This document shows, in pieces, positions 30,486 through 37,717 of a stretch of DNA of 37,717 nucleotides. The notes beneath the pieces were generated by a model. That model was given only the letters and a program-made list of their open reading frames with translations, was not told the origin of the DNA and searched no databases. The stretch's first letter is position 1. The number at the start of each line of letters is the position of its first letter. A program made the position numbers and the translations under genes. The DNA comes from Candidatus Thorarchaeota archaeon (GTDB lineage Archaea; Asgardarchaeota; Thorarchaeia; Thorarchaeales; Thorarchaeaceae): NCBI GenBank assembly GCA_013388835.1, contig JACAEL010000005.1, forward strand, positions 1 through 37,717, read 5' to 3'.

Positions 30486-31400
30486 TCACGATGGCTGTCT
30501 GATGTAGACCTCGAAGACACCGGACCAGATGTCACTGGTGGACTCGGTCTTTATCAGCAGATCTCCTCCAAAGTTGACGCCTGCAGGTCTTGCCGGACTC
30601 TTCTTCCAGACGTCGGAGAAGATGACAGAGTGCAGATTGTTCTGGAAGTCGCTTGTTATCGTTCTCAGATGGCTGTCGATGTATGACTCAGTTATGCCCA
30701 TTCCTGCCAGGTCGGTTGTGGTTCTGAACAGCCTCTCCTCGTGCACTGCCCCCATCCGATTGTCAAAAGTGTAGCCGATTCCGCCCACAAGATGAAAAAC
30801 CGAGTGCGGGACTCTGTACTCCTCGCCAGTGACAAGAATGTCTTGGTTGCTGAGAAGGATGTACTGAGGAGCAGCAACCATGAATGGTATTGAAGCTGCT
30901 TCTACCGCAACCTCGTCGAGTTTCAGGTCCACCGTGAGGAATTCCTGCAAGGTCTTCACTTTTCGGTCGAATCTGAATGGATCAAGTGTCCCAGAATGCA
31001 CGACGTTGCGGGCCTTTCGAACAAGCATGTCAACGATTCGTTGCACCTTCTTGAGAAAGGCGAGTCTAGCCTCTCTTGACTCGAGCAATTCGCCTGCGGA
31101 CACGACGAGACGAAGGAACTGCAGGCCCCCGGCATCAGACAGAAGGGTCCTGCTCAGATAGGATTCACCGCCCGCCTCGAGGAAGCCCTCCTTCTTGGCG
31201 ACCGCCTCCGGAATAGGTCCGTTGACGTAGACCTGTTTCATGTTCTTGTCTTTCTTGGCCTTGAAAAACAACCCAACGTCGAGTCCAGCGTGAGGCATGT
31301 CGGTCAATTGTCTAACAAAGGGGCCGTCGGGCACGATCTCCTTGGCCTTCGCCCGTGCATAGACTTGACTGTACTTTGAGAACAGATCCGCTTTGGACAT
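30486..31400 (-). CDS. Unrecognised 304-residue soluble protein
   Basis: No family recognised. The N-terminal ~80 residues are basic ('VYARAKAKEIVP', 'FFKAKKDKNMKQVYVNG'). The middle is helical ('AGELLESREARLAFLKKVQRI', 'KVKTLQEFLTVDLKLDEVAVEAAS'). The last third is richer in strands and ends 'SGVFEVYIRQPS'. There is no signal peptide, membrane helix, Cys pair or P-loop. The ATG at 31400 lies about 16 bases after the start expected from the minus-strand TATA-like GATAATAAC (31438-31446). It ends in TGA. The neighbours (a membrane protein convergently, an IS relic upstream) give no functional hint. Confidence 0.7.
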   Translation of the reverse strand: MSKADLFSKYSQVYARAKAKEIVPDGPFVRQLTDMPHAGLDVGLFFKAKKDKNMKQVYVNGPIPEAVAKKEGFLEAGGESYLSRTLLSDAGGLQFLRLVVSAGELLESREARLAFLKKVQRIVDMLVRKARNVVHSGTLDPFRFDRKVKTLQEFLTVDLKLDEVAVEAASIPFMVAAPQYILLSNQDILVTGEEYRVPHSVFHLVGGIGYTFDNRMGAVHEERLFRTTTDLAGMGITESYIDSHLRTITSDFQNNLHSVIFSDVWKKSPARPAGVNFGGDLLIKTESTSDIWSGVFEVYIRQPS

Positions 31401-31469
31401 GGGTAGCCCAGCCTTGCTGACTCAGTACTCTCTCCTGTTATTATCTCTTCTCTTCACGAGGACTCTGTT

Positions 31470-31840
31470 GCATAATTCACGGTCGAGGGGGAGAAGCCCG
31501 TCGAATCGACCGCCGCTCTTCTGGGCGGAGCTCGCTCTCGTGTGTGCGACCATCCATTACATCTTGTTTGGGAAGGGTCTGTGTGTCGATCCTCTTGAGC
31601 GAACCTTGGACCCGTGAGTAGTGACGTGGTCTTGACAGTCCGAGTCGCGACAGGACTGTCGGGTTGAGTCTGAGTTGCGCGACGAACTGGCGATGGCGCA
31701 GACCGGAGTCGAACTTGAGGGTGAGGAGGACCGCAAGGGAGGGTCCACAGTGGGAACTCCGTGGGTCTGCCCAACGACCTCCTCTGAGACCGAATGGTAT
31801 TCCCAAGCCAAATATGCACGTCAAGCATGAATAGCTGATG
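31470..31840 (-). pseudogene. Truncated IS5-like transposase relic, copy 1
   Basis: On the minus strand, frames here give only the N-terminal part of a DDE transposase. 'SLAVLLTLKFDSGLRHRQFVAQLRLNPT' (split here to keep it short: the key block is RHRQFVAQLRLNP) is followed by 'VLSRLGLSRPRHYSRVQGSL'. This corresponds to the N-terminal helical region of archaeal IS5/IS4-like enzymes. The block RQFxAxxRLxPxxLS recurs in the relic at 35090-35870. No catalytic D-D-E region remains. The gene-free stretch 31401-32007 otherwise holds the promoter of the exported protein. Confidence 0.55.
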
Positions 31841-31960
31841 ACGAGCTCTGGTTGTGTCGTACACTCTATTGTACTCCATACGTGGACGTCACGACCGGAC
31901 CGTCCTATGCCTCTGAGTGTTACACTAACGACCTTTTCAACGGGGCCACGGTAGTCAGAA

Positions 31961-31970
31961 GACATATAAG
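31961..31970 (+). promoter_or_regulatory. TATA box for the exported metzincin-like gene
   Basis: GACATATAAG. The expected start near 31992 leaves a leader of about 16 bases before the ATG at 32008 that begins the signal peptide. This supports the signal-peptide frame as the true 5' end. Confidence 0.6.
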
Positions 31971-32007
31971 GAGGCGCTAGCAACCGGCGTACAGGGATAG
32001 AGTTTCC

Positions 32008-34391
32008 ATGGTCCGAAGGGGTAGATTCACATCTCGGTTCGGACGTAGCATCATTGCTGTGCTTGTGTGCTTCATCTTCACTCTATCGTCCCCCGGCTTA
32101 GAGTCAGGCCCTGCGACGGCCGGCCAGTTGGAAGACACCGGCGGGGCCACAGTCGCCACGGAGGGGGGGGGGGAAGGGTGGATGGACTTGCCCCGTTCCA
32201 GTCGGTACACGAGGAGTCAGACACTGCACCGGCCGACATCGAGGCGATGAGACCATCAGCGATTGAGAGGGCTGTGCGCGAGTATGTTGAGACCGAGTGG
32301 AACACCCAGACCTCTGAGTCACTGGAGGCAGTCAGGAACAACAGCACTGCCAGGTCACCGGAGGAGACTCTGGACACGGTACCCGACAGCTCGGGTCCGA
32401 GGGGGGCGGACACCTCAGGCAACGACACGGTAGCCACGGAGGGCATGGTACTCACGTCGGGTCCAGGCACAGGCACTGTGCTCTATGAGGACGCCTGCGA
32501 CTCTGCATCGGGGTGGACACCAGTGGACGCATCGTGGGGCGGACAACTCCCCATGACCAAGCTACAGACGGGCATCAGCCTGCTGGTTGATGCAGGACGG
32601 TACAAGAGCGGCAGCATCCCGTCTGATCCTGCATTCTCACACGGTCCGATGTGGACCAAGCAGCTTGCAAGTCCTTCGTGGTTTCATGAGGGACTGGACC
32701 TCGAGGTGTCACTACAACACCAGTATGTATACGGAAAGATGGGGGACGTGGGAGTCGTCGTCTACGACTACTACAAGAACATCGTCTTCCAGGCCTACGT
32801 GGTGGACGCATGGTACGGTACCCGTAGCGATGTGTTTGTCCTGTACAGAATGTCTCCGTTCAATGGTGGCTGGACATACTCGAACTATGTCACTATGAGC
32901 GGGAGCTGGAGCGGCACAGTCCGAGTCTGGTATGACCGGGCGCAAGATGCGGTCAAGGCCACAGTCCTTGGTGTCTCGTTCGTGCTCCGTACGGACCCCA
33001 TTGAGGCCGAGCTGAGCAGGTTAGCGGCCTATGTGGCCGTCTACTTTGCCAACAAAGAGTCATACAACTACGACTCGAAGTTCATCGACCACATCAAGAC
33101 GACGGAGGACACGTCACCTGAGACAGCGTATCCCGCTGAGCCTCTGAGCCCAGCGATGGAAGGACACTGGTTCCCGAGACAGGGGTATTCCAGACTGTAC
33201 TTCGCTGTGTATCAGCCATACACTGACTACTACTTTAACCTCTGGATTCGGGTCAAGGTGGATCAGGACACGTTCAACCGGAGGATGAAGGTCCTTGTTG
33301 ATGGAGTGGAGTATTACTCGGGCACGATTCTCAAGTCCACTGGGTTCGACGGTGCAGTGTCCGTGTTGGGAGGTGGCACAAGAAGAGTGGTCATCCAGAT
33401 TGACTGGGGCGACTATGTGGAGAAGGGGTGGAAGCTCGAATACTTCTGTGCCAAGCGTGTTAACGGCGAACCACTGAGCATGGTCGGGGAGTACTTTCCG
33501 CAGCTCAACCCCTCCAGACTCGCCTACAGAGCGGTATCGGGAACCGACACCAGGACAAGCATCAAGATGGAGGCGGACCAGGACCCATATCCCCGAGACC
33601 TCACCGTCTACGTCGATGGCGTGGTGAAGTCCTCCATGACCGGGGTCGCCTTCGCCTACGAGGTGAATCTGGGCGACTACCCTGACGGGTCGGTACACGA
33701 GGTCGTTCTTCAGCTGACCTACGGCGGTTATGCTGAGTGGGGCAAGATACTCAGCATCAATCGTGTACACCGGTTCAGAGGCGCCGTGGAGATCGACTAC
33801 ATGGAGGGGCATTGTCCGACGCAGGAGGACCTCGATGTGTTAGAAGCATACTACGTGAACATGTACTATGACAGGGTGGAGTTCCATTTGGACGACCAGA
33901 TTCCATTTCTTGATTGTTTCCACACGGATTACGGACCAGACTACGACTTCCTCGTACAGTATCGTGACCATGACACTACCAGTGACTTGAAGTGGGAGTG
34001 GATGGTCTTCTGCAACCTTGTTGCAATCCCGCGCCCCGTATCTGGATATGAACTAGTCGGTGGTGCTCACTATTATGAGAACAAGGGGATATTCATTGGT
34101 GACTCCTCACTCATGGAGGAAGCTGTCGTTCTCTCCACCCTATTCTGCATGAATCCACTGGTCTGGGCACCATACTTCCTTACTGCTTGCAGGCGGGTCA
34201 CGATGATGCACGAGTATGGACATCATATATGGATAGTGGACGTCAACTCAGCGTTCTCTGAGATCTACTGTCCGGATATGTCGTGTACGATGGCTCTAGG
34301 GTATGAACGCCTTCTGTTTAATCCGTTCTCCTGCACGTATCCATACTACTGCGAGCATCACTGGTCGATGCGTAGATGGCCGGGATGGTGA
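32008..34391 (+). CDS. Exported metzincin-like protein, frame broken at a G11 tract
   Basis: Read from the ATG at 32008, the protein begins with a clear signal peptide ('RFGRSIIAVLVCFIFTLSSPG'). It runs to a tract of 11 G (32163-32173), after which that frame ends at 32250. From the tract onward another frame is open to 34391. One added G (or two fewer) joins both into ~794 residues. The order is signal peptide, acidic low-complexity linker (to ~150), a beta-rich lectin-like domain (~150-360), two tandem ~100-residue beta repeats each starting '(E/G)xxxFP' (~390-610), and a C-terminal zincin region. The latter has HEYGHH (735-740), Asp745 six residues after the second His, and CPDMSCTM (755-762), a Cx4CxM like the Met-turn of archaemetzincins. 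Probable extracellular metalloprotease; activity is inferred. Confidence 0.75.
32163..32173 (+). repeat. Homopolymer run of 11 G inside the exported-protein gene
   Basis: Eleven consecutive G bases, the longest homopolymer seen in the window. It lies exactly where the coding frame changes, about 52 codons after the signal-peptide ATG. Such tracts change length by slippage. Confidence 0.9.
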
Positions 34392-34392
34392 C

Positions 34393-34872
34393 ATGCTCAT
34401 GTATGCAGATTCCTATACGCATCACCCATTCTTGCTCGTCGGGGGATACGCCTCGCTCGCATGCCTTGTCCTATGGCTTCTGCTGCGGGGCAAGACCTCT
34501 CGAGTCCGCCTAGTTGTCTACATGTCCGGTGCAATCATCCTGTCTACTAGTGGAAGCCTGATAGTCATGTACAGACTCCGAGACCTAATCGTTCTTAGTC
34601 CAATGATTCCTGTGCTGGCCCTGTATGTCTTCTTCGCAGTCTGGTCTGCGTTTCGATATAGACCGGACGGGACAGTGGACACAGACACACTGGCCAGCGG
34701 CCGGCACATACGCGCGTTCTTCGAAGTGGCAGTCTTGTATCTCGTGTGGAATGTGCTCTTCGTTGCTCTCACATGGCAATCGACAGTCTACGACATGGTC
34801 AGCCTCTTTGCGGTCCTGATAGGGCGACTACTCCTTGAGGTCTGGATGCAGAGGAGGAAGCCGACGACATAG
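34393..34872 (+). CDS. Small four-helix membrane protein coupled to the metzincin-like gene
   Basis: A 159-residue integral membrane protein with four hydrophobic helices: 'FLLVGGYASLACLVLWLLL' (~11-29), 'VRLVVYMSGAIILSTSGSL', 'LSPMIPVLALYVFFAVWSA' and 'FFEVAVLYLVWNVLFVALTW', plus a hydrophobic C-terminal stretch. No family recognised. The ATG at 34393 lies one base after the TGA of the metzincin-like gene, with GGTGA over the junction, so it is translationally coupled. The longer frame, open to 34303, would overlap that gene and adds no plausible residues. It may help export, anchor or protect against the protease, but nothing in the sequence decides. It ends in TAG. Confidence 0.75.
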   Translation: MLMYADSYTHHPFLLVGGYASLACLVLWLLLRGKTSRVRLVVYMSGAIILSTSGSLIVMYRLRDLIVLSPMIPVLALYVFFAVWSAFRYRPDGTVDTDTLASGRHIRAFFEVAVLYLVWNVLFVALTWQSTVYDMVSLFAVLIGRLLLEVWMQRRKPTT

Positions 34873-34926
34873 GGATTCAAGTTCTGGCTTCTGCAACAGA
34901 CTCCTTCACGAGTGCCTGCATAGAAG

Positions 34927-35052
34927 GGCCCCTCACTGAATGGGCGATGTGTGAGGGGGCCTGTCCGAAACCGGAATGGCCCGGACAAGGTGCACGAAGC
35001 ACAGGCAGAGGGGAGGTAGACGGTAGAAAGGCCTGTTCAAGCCGCCTGAACA
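34927..35052. ncRNA. Candidate structured RNA (four hairpins in a row)
   Basis: Four stems follow one another. They are GGCCCCTCAC (34927-34936) with GTGAGGGGGCC (34951-34961, one bulged G), TGTCCG (34962-34967) with CGGACA (34982-34987), GTGC (34990-34993) with GCAC (34999-35002) over a 5-base loop, and TGTTCA (35034-35039) with TGAACA (35047-35052). The first two abut. The region has no reading frame and follows a gene end. I looked for RNase P and SRP RNA signatures and did not find them. It could be an RNA gene, a 3' UTR fold, or the end of the IS relic. Confidence 0.4.
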
Positions 35053-35089
35053 CCGGTCCTCGTCGATGTCATGCCGACACCTGCAGGGA

Positions 35090-35870
35090 AGAATGAGGCG
35101 TAGGAGAGTCTCATTTCATACCTCCCCATCATCGAGGAAACGCTATGGATGCCCGGGACCAGTCGGCCGTCCTCGAACCGGACTGACTTATCACTCGCGT
35201 CGAGCCTTGGAATATGGAAGGCGTCGACGAGTTCACGGGCGAGAGAGTGGACCTCCCCGATTCGCTATTTGTACGCCTCCTGAGTGCCACAGGTGAGGAG
35301 GACACTGAGGACGAGCAGGAAACCGGTAACACTCCTCAACCAAGCAGGTCGCCTCCGAAGCATCATTTGCCCGCTGATCTACCATGTTTCGTCCTCACCC
35401 GGACCGCGTGGACCAGCCAGCACTGAGTCGGTGTTCACAAGGACGTGGACGTAGAGAGCGTGGGACGACCTCTTCCTGCGACGATTCATGCGGACCTCGG
35501 TCCACACTCCTCCCGACTGGTAAGACAACCTCGTGGCGTCCACGGCGACATCGCGTTGAGGAGGTAGCTGGCTCACAAGTCATCTGCACAGAGCGTGGAG
35601 AAGAGAGGTGTCGACATGACGGAGTGCCTCGTGGAGCCTCGAGTCGCTCGGTGGACGAGGCAGACCTAGGCAGAGAGAATGTTGGGAGTGAGTCTGAACA
35701 GAGCTGTGAACTGCCGGTAGCTGGAGAATGCCCAAGCGTATGATACTGAACCATTACAAACCTTACATTGGTCCGGCAGTCGATGCATGTCAATGAATGA
35801 TTGTTGACTGTCGTCTTCGGTGTGATGTGTTGTGGGGAACGCAGGAACACCACACCGTTCCTTTTGCACC
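35090..35870 (-). pseudogene. Frameshifted IS5-like DDE transposase relic, copy 2
   Basis: Pieces of one transposase appear in different minus-strand frames in the right order. First comes 'SSYRQFTALFRLTPNILSA' (near 35690) from the N-terminal region. Next is 'DVAVDATRLSYQSGGVW' with 'HALYVHVLVNTDSVLAG' (35400-35560), the first catalytic Asp region. Then 'NDASEATCLVEEC' (near 35330) and 'HSLARELVDAFHIPRLDAS' (near 35210) match the C-terminal catalytic half. At least three frameshifts and one stop lie between the pieces. It is non-functional, homologous to the relic at 31470-31840 and in the same orientation. No terminal inverted repeats were identified. Confidence 0.6.
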
Positions 35871-36128
35871 GATTATGAGCAGACGTCGATGAGATGTGGT
35901 CGTCCCGCAGTCTACCGTAGTCACAGGGGAACGAGGCAGCTGGACTCTCGACTTGCCGAGTTGTTACACTTGCTCCTTCTTAGTAGAGATCTTCATGAGG
36001 TATCGTGCTTGATGCGGCCTGACCAACGAAGCGTTTCCGCAACCTATTAAAGACAGCTGGCTGGCCATCCTTGTCTCAGGCAGGTCACATAGTGAGTCAT
36101 GCATCTGCTGAGACGGACGGTGTGATGA
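35871..36128. other. Intergenic, no gene seen
   Basis: No convincing frame on either strand. CCTATTAAAG at about 36043-36052 is a TATA-like element that would give the next gene a leader of about 50 bases. Confidence 0.4.
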
Positions 36129-36431
36129 ATGGACCGTAGACGAAAGGGCGTGGCGTGCACTCTGATTGGTGCTGCACTCTTTCTCTTTTCCCTTGTATTT
36201 GTCTTGCCCGTACCTGAGCTCTATCTGGGGTCTCTTGTGACGATGTTCATCGGCGTGGTCCTGATTGGTATAGGTGGCGCCGTCGCAAAGGGTCTTGACT
36301 ATGGCTTGGACGAGTCCGTTCCGAAGTGCTACTACTGCGGCGGGACTGGGAGGATAGAAGGCATTGACCGTCCGGAGTCCTGTCCCAGATGCGGGGGAAC
36401 CGGTCTTGGCAGGCCAGATGACCGTCCCTGA
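36129..36431 (+). CDS. Two-helix membrane protein with DnaJ-type zinc motifs
   Basis: A 100-residue protein. A basic N-terminus (DRRRKG) is followed by two hydrophobic helices (about 8-28 and 31-53), a short linker, and a cytosolic tail with two CxxCxGTG units: Cys67/Cys70 and Cys85/Cys88 ('CYYCGGTGRI', 'CPRCGGTGLG'). Two such units make one zinc centre of the DnaJ cysteine-rich domain, which has four units; no J domain is present. It might bind unfolded or thiol-containing proteins at the membrane. The ATG at 36129 has GGTG upstream. It ends in TGA. Not assigned to a named family. Confidence 0.75.
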   Translation: MDRRRKGVACTLIGAALFLFSLVFVLPVPELYLGSLVTMFIGVVLIGIGGAVAKGLDYGLDESVPKCYYCGGTGRIEGIDRPESCPRCGGTGLGRPDDRP

Positions 36432-36495
36432 GATGTCTTGCAGGATGGTTCGCCGTCCTCTCTCTTCCGTAGCTGCTAGAGGGCAGGCATTCTTC

Positions 36496-36633
36496 ATGAC
36501 ACATGGGGGAGCCAGAACACTCATATCGGTGTCTTTCTGGCTGATAGTGGCAACCCCTGTGACTCTTCTGTTCGAGCGAGTCAGACAGGAGTGTCCGACA
36601 CTTGCTACCGACCCACACGCGGGTGACCAATGA
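36496..36633 (+). CDS. Possible 45-residue single-pass membrane protein
   Basis: A short frame begins at ATG 36496 with one hydrophobic helix ('LISVSFWLIVATPVTLLF') flanked by Arg on both sides. Its TGA overlaps the ATG of the next gene in the ATGA arrangement that signals translational coupling. The frame extends upstream into the preceding gene without protein character. It may be a real small protein or chance. Confidence 0.3.
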   Translation: MTHGGARTLISVSFWLIVATPVTLLFERVRQECPTLATDPHAGDQ

Positions 36634-37322
36634 TGCGACCTCTAGTGATTGGGCATCGTGGTGCTCCTCGGCAGGCACCAGAGAACACCATTAGAAGCTT
36701 TGAAACAGCATATAGTGCTGGAGCGGACTGGGTCGAGCTGGACGTTCAGCAGACGTCAGATGGTCGTCTTGTGTGCATACACGACTATGATCTCACGAGG
36801 CTGTGTGGAGTCGAGGTTCAGGTCGCGGAGACCGACTATGCGGAGCTGTCCAAATACGACATTGGAAGCGGTGAGCGCGTGCCACTCCTTTCACAGGTGT
36901 TGGACCTCTGCACGGGAGCACGAGGGGTGAATGTCGAGCTCAAAGTGCCAGGGGTAGAGATAGAGGTGGCGGAGCTCTTGCGAGAGAGAGGTCTGGTGAA
37001 ACGATCCATCGTGTCGTCATTCTTCCATGCGGCGTTAGTGACCATGCATGAAGTGGCGCCTGAGGTCAAGACGGCAATCCTGTATAACAGCCCCATGGAG
37101 GACCCGGTAGAGGCCGCTTTGAGAGTTCACGCGTCAGCAGTCAATCCTCCTGTTGATACACTGGACAGGCGCCTCGTGGACCGTGCTCATGAACGTGGAC
37201 TCAGAGTCTATCCATGGACTGTGAACGATGAGGCAGGGATGCTGCGCCTCGTCTCGTGGGGTACAGATGGAATCATCACGGATGTCCCTGATGTTTGTGC
37301 CAGGGCTGTGAGAGCGCCGTAG
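36630..37322 (+). CDS. Glycerophosphodiester phosphodiesterase
   Basis: A 230-residue TIM-barrel enzyme of the GDPD family, the usual length for soluble members. It hydrolyses glycerophosphodiesters to glycerol phosphate and an alcohol. The catalytic and metal residues are visible: 'GHRGAP' (His9, Arg10), 'APENTIRSF', Glu36-x-Asp38 in 'WVELDVQ', and His51 in 'VCIHDYDLTRL'. The later barrel strands 'GVNVELKVPG' (Glu-Leu-Lys), 'PWTVND' and 'GTDGIITDVPD' are all typical. No signal peptide is present, so it acts in the cytosol, probably in lipid headgroup turnover. GGTGA precedes the tandem ATGs at 36630/36633. It ends in TAG. Confidence 0.92.
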   Translation: MMRPLVIGHRGAPRQAPENTIRSFETAYSAGADWVELDVQQTSDGRLVCIHDYDLTRLCGVEVQVAETDYAELSKYDIGSGERVPLLSQVLDLCTGARGVNVELKVPGVEIEVAELLRERGLVKRSIVSSFFHAALVTMHEVAPEVKTAILYNSPMEDPVEAALRVHASAVNPPVDTLDRRLVDRAHERGLRVYPWTVNDEAGMLRLVSWGTDGIITDVPDVCARAVRAP

Positions 37323-37717
37323 TCTGATCCGTCGGACTTCCTACAGTGTTCAGACACGCAGGTGGCGACGTACCATTCGTTACGATGATCTGTTCCCGGA
37401 CGGGACGAAGAGCGCATTGGAATCGATGATGGTCCCTGTAGTGTTGGTTCTTGTCTTCAGATTCTGCAATCGTGACTGCCTTCGGTTTGTGGCTCTCAGG
37501 TGCTGCCCAGCGACTTCAAGAAGCTGAGTATCCTCGGGTAGACCTGATGCCTGATAGGGTTAGCAGCAGCTGCCCAGAAGTCGGACAATCTTGGACATCA
37601 CTGCGTGGTGCATATACACCTCCGTGCGGGAACGGAGAGCTCGAGGTCAGCTCGACACCTCATGAGACCTCTTCTCGAGGAGTGACCCCAGTGCCGATTC
37701 CTGGGAGTGACAAGACT
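37323..37717. other. Window end, nothing recognised
   Basis: About 395 bases with no convincing frame, RNA gene or repeat. The short hairpin-like GAGCTCGAGGTCAGCTCGA near 37637 is weak. Confidence 0.4.

Noticed and set aside
34900-35200. RNase P or SRP RNA gene
   Set aside because: The region is well structured, but I could not find the conserved P4 strands of RNase P or the SRP helix 8 loop.
35964-36678. Minus-strand frames over the DnaJ-type and GDPD genes
   Set aside because: The plus-strand reading has clear motifs (CxxCxGTG, HRGAP); the minus readings do not.
1-37717. CRISPR array
   Set aside because: No regularly spaced direct repeats of 24-37 bases were seen; the only regular DNA repetition is the LRR-coding stretch.

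Overview
The window reads as a gene-dense piece of an archaeal chromosome. The best guess is an Asgard archaeon (Thorarchaeia-like). That placement is an inference from gene content and was not computed. The supporting content is two Ras/Rab-like small GTPases, a longin/roadblock-like small protein in an operon with one of them, a leucine-rich-repeat protein, an archaeal-type indolepyruvate:ferredoxin oxidoreductase, a geranylgeranyl-reductase-family flavoprotein, a two-domain protein disulfide oxidoreductase, and promoters made of TATA-like boxes about 25 bases before short or absent leaders. No rRNA, tRNA or CRISPR array was seen.

Layout. (1) 1-2392: the 3' half of an MFS transporter, a small zinc-finger protein and a truncated FtsX-type permease. 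(2) 2433-4984: a Nif3-like protein, a small conserved archaeal protein and a three-gene DsrE/DsrF/DsrH (TusDCB-like) sulfur-relay operon whose middle gene carries an in-frame amber codon. (3) 5278-9428: an LRR protein with exact 24-residue repeats, then disulfide-redox genes (protein disulfide oxidoreductase, glutaredoxin-like protein plus thioredoxin reductase, ferritin-like helical protein). (4) 9692-13714, minus strand: a five-gene operon of zinc ribbon, longin/roadblock-like protein, two paralogous many-pass membrane proteins and a small GTPase. This is the strongest candidate for an undescribed system here. (5) 14030-20180, plus strand: IorA-IorB, a thioredoxin-reductase-like flavoprotein, a ferritin-like protein, a monothiol thioredoxin-like protein, a small Cys-rich protein and an E1/ThiF-like enzyme. 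(6) 20263-30476: geranylgeranyl-reductase-like enzyme, sensor-protein relic, M20 peptidase, membrane PAS histidine kinase, MFS/BT1-like transporter, second small GTPase, methyltransferase-like protein and a membrane protein with a large C-terminal domain. (7) 30486-36000: an unrecognised protein, then a segment lying between two decayed copies of one IS5-like transposase. It holds a large exported metzincin-like protein, whose signal peptide and body are in different frames across a run of 11 G, and a coupled four-pass membrane protein. (8) 36129-37322: a membrane protein with DnaJ-type zinc motifs and a glycerophosphodiester phosphodiesterase.

Themes. Thiol/sulfur redox chemistry recurs (DsrEFH, PDO, TrxR, Grx-like, Trx-like, E1-like, IorAB), and so does small-GTPase signalling at membranes. 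Both mobile-element relics and truncated genes (FtsX, sensor N-terminus) show local decay. TAG is the commonest stop codon among the genes called here, which argues against TAG being read as pyrrolysine in this genome.
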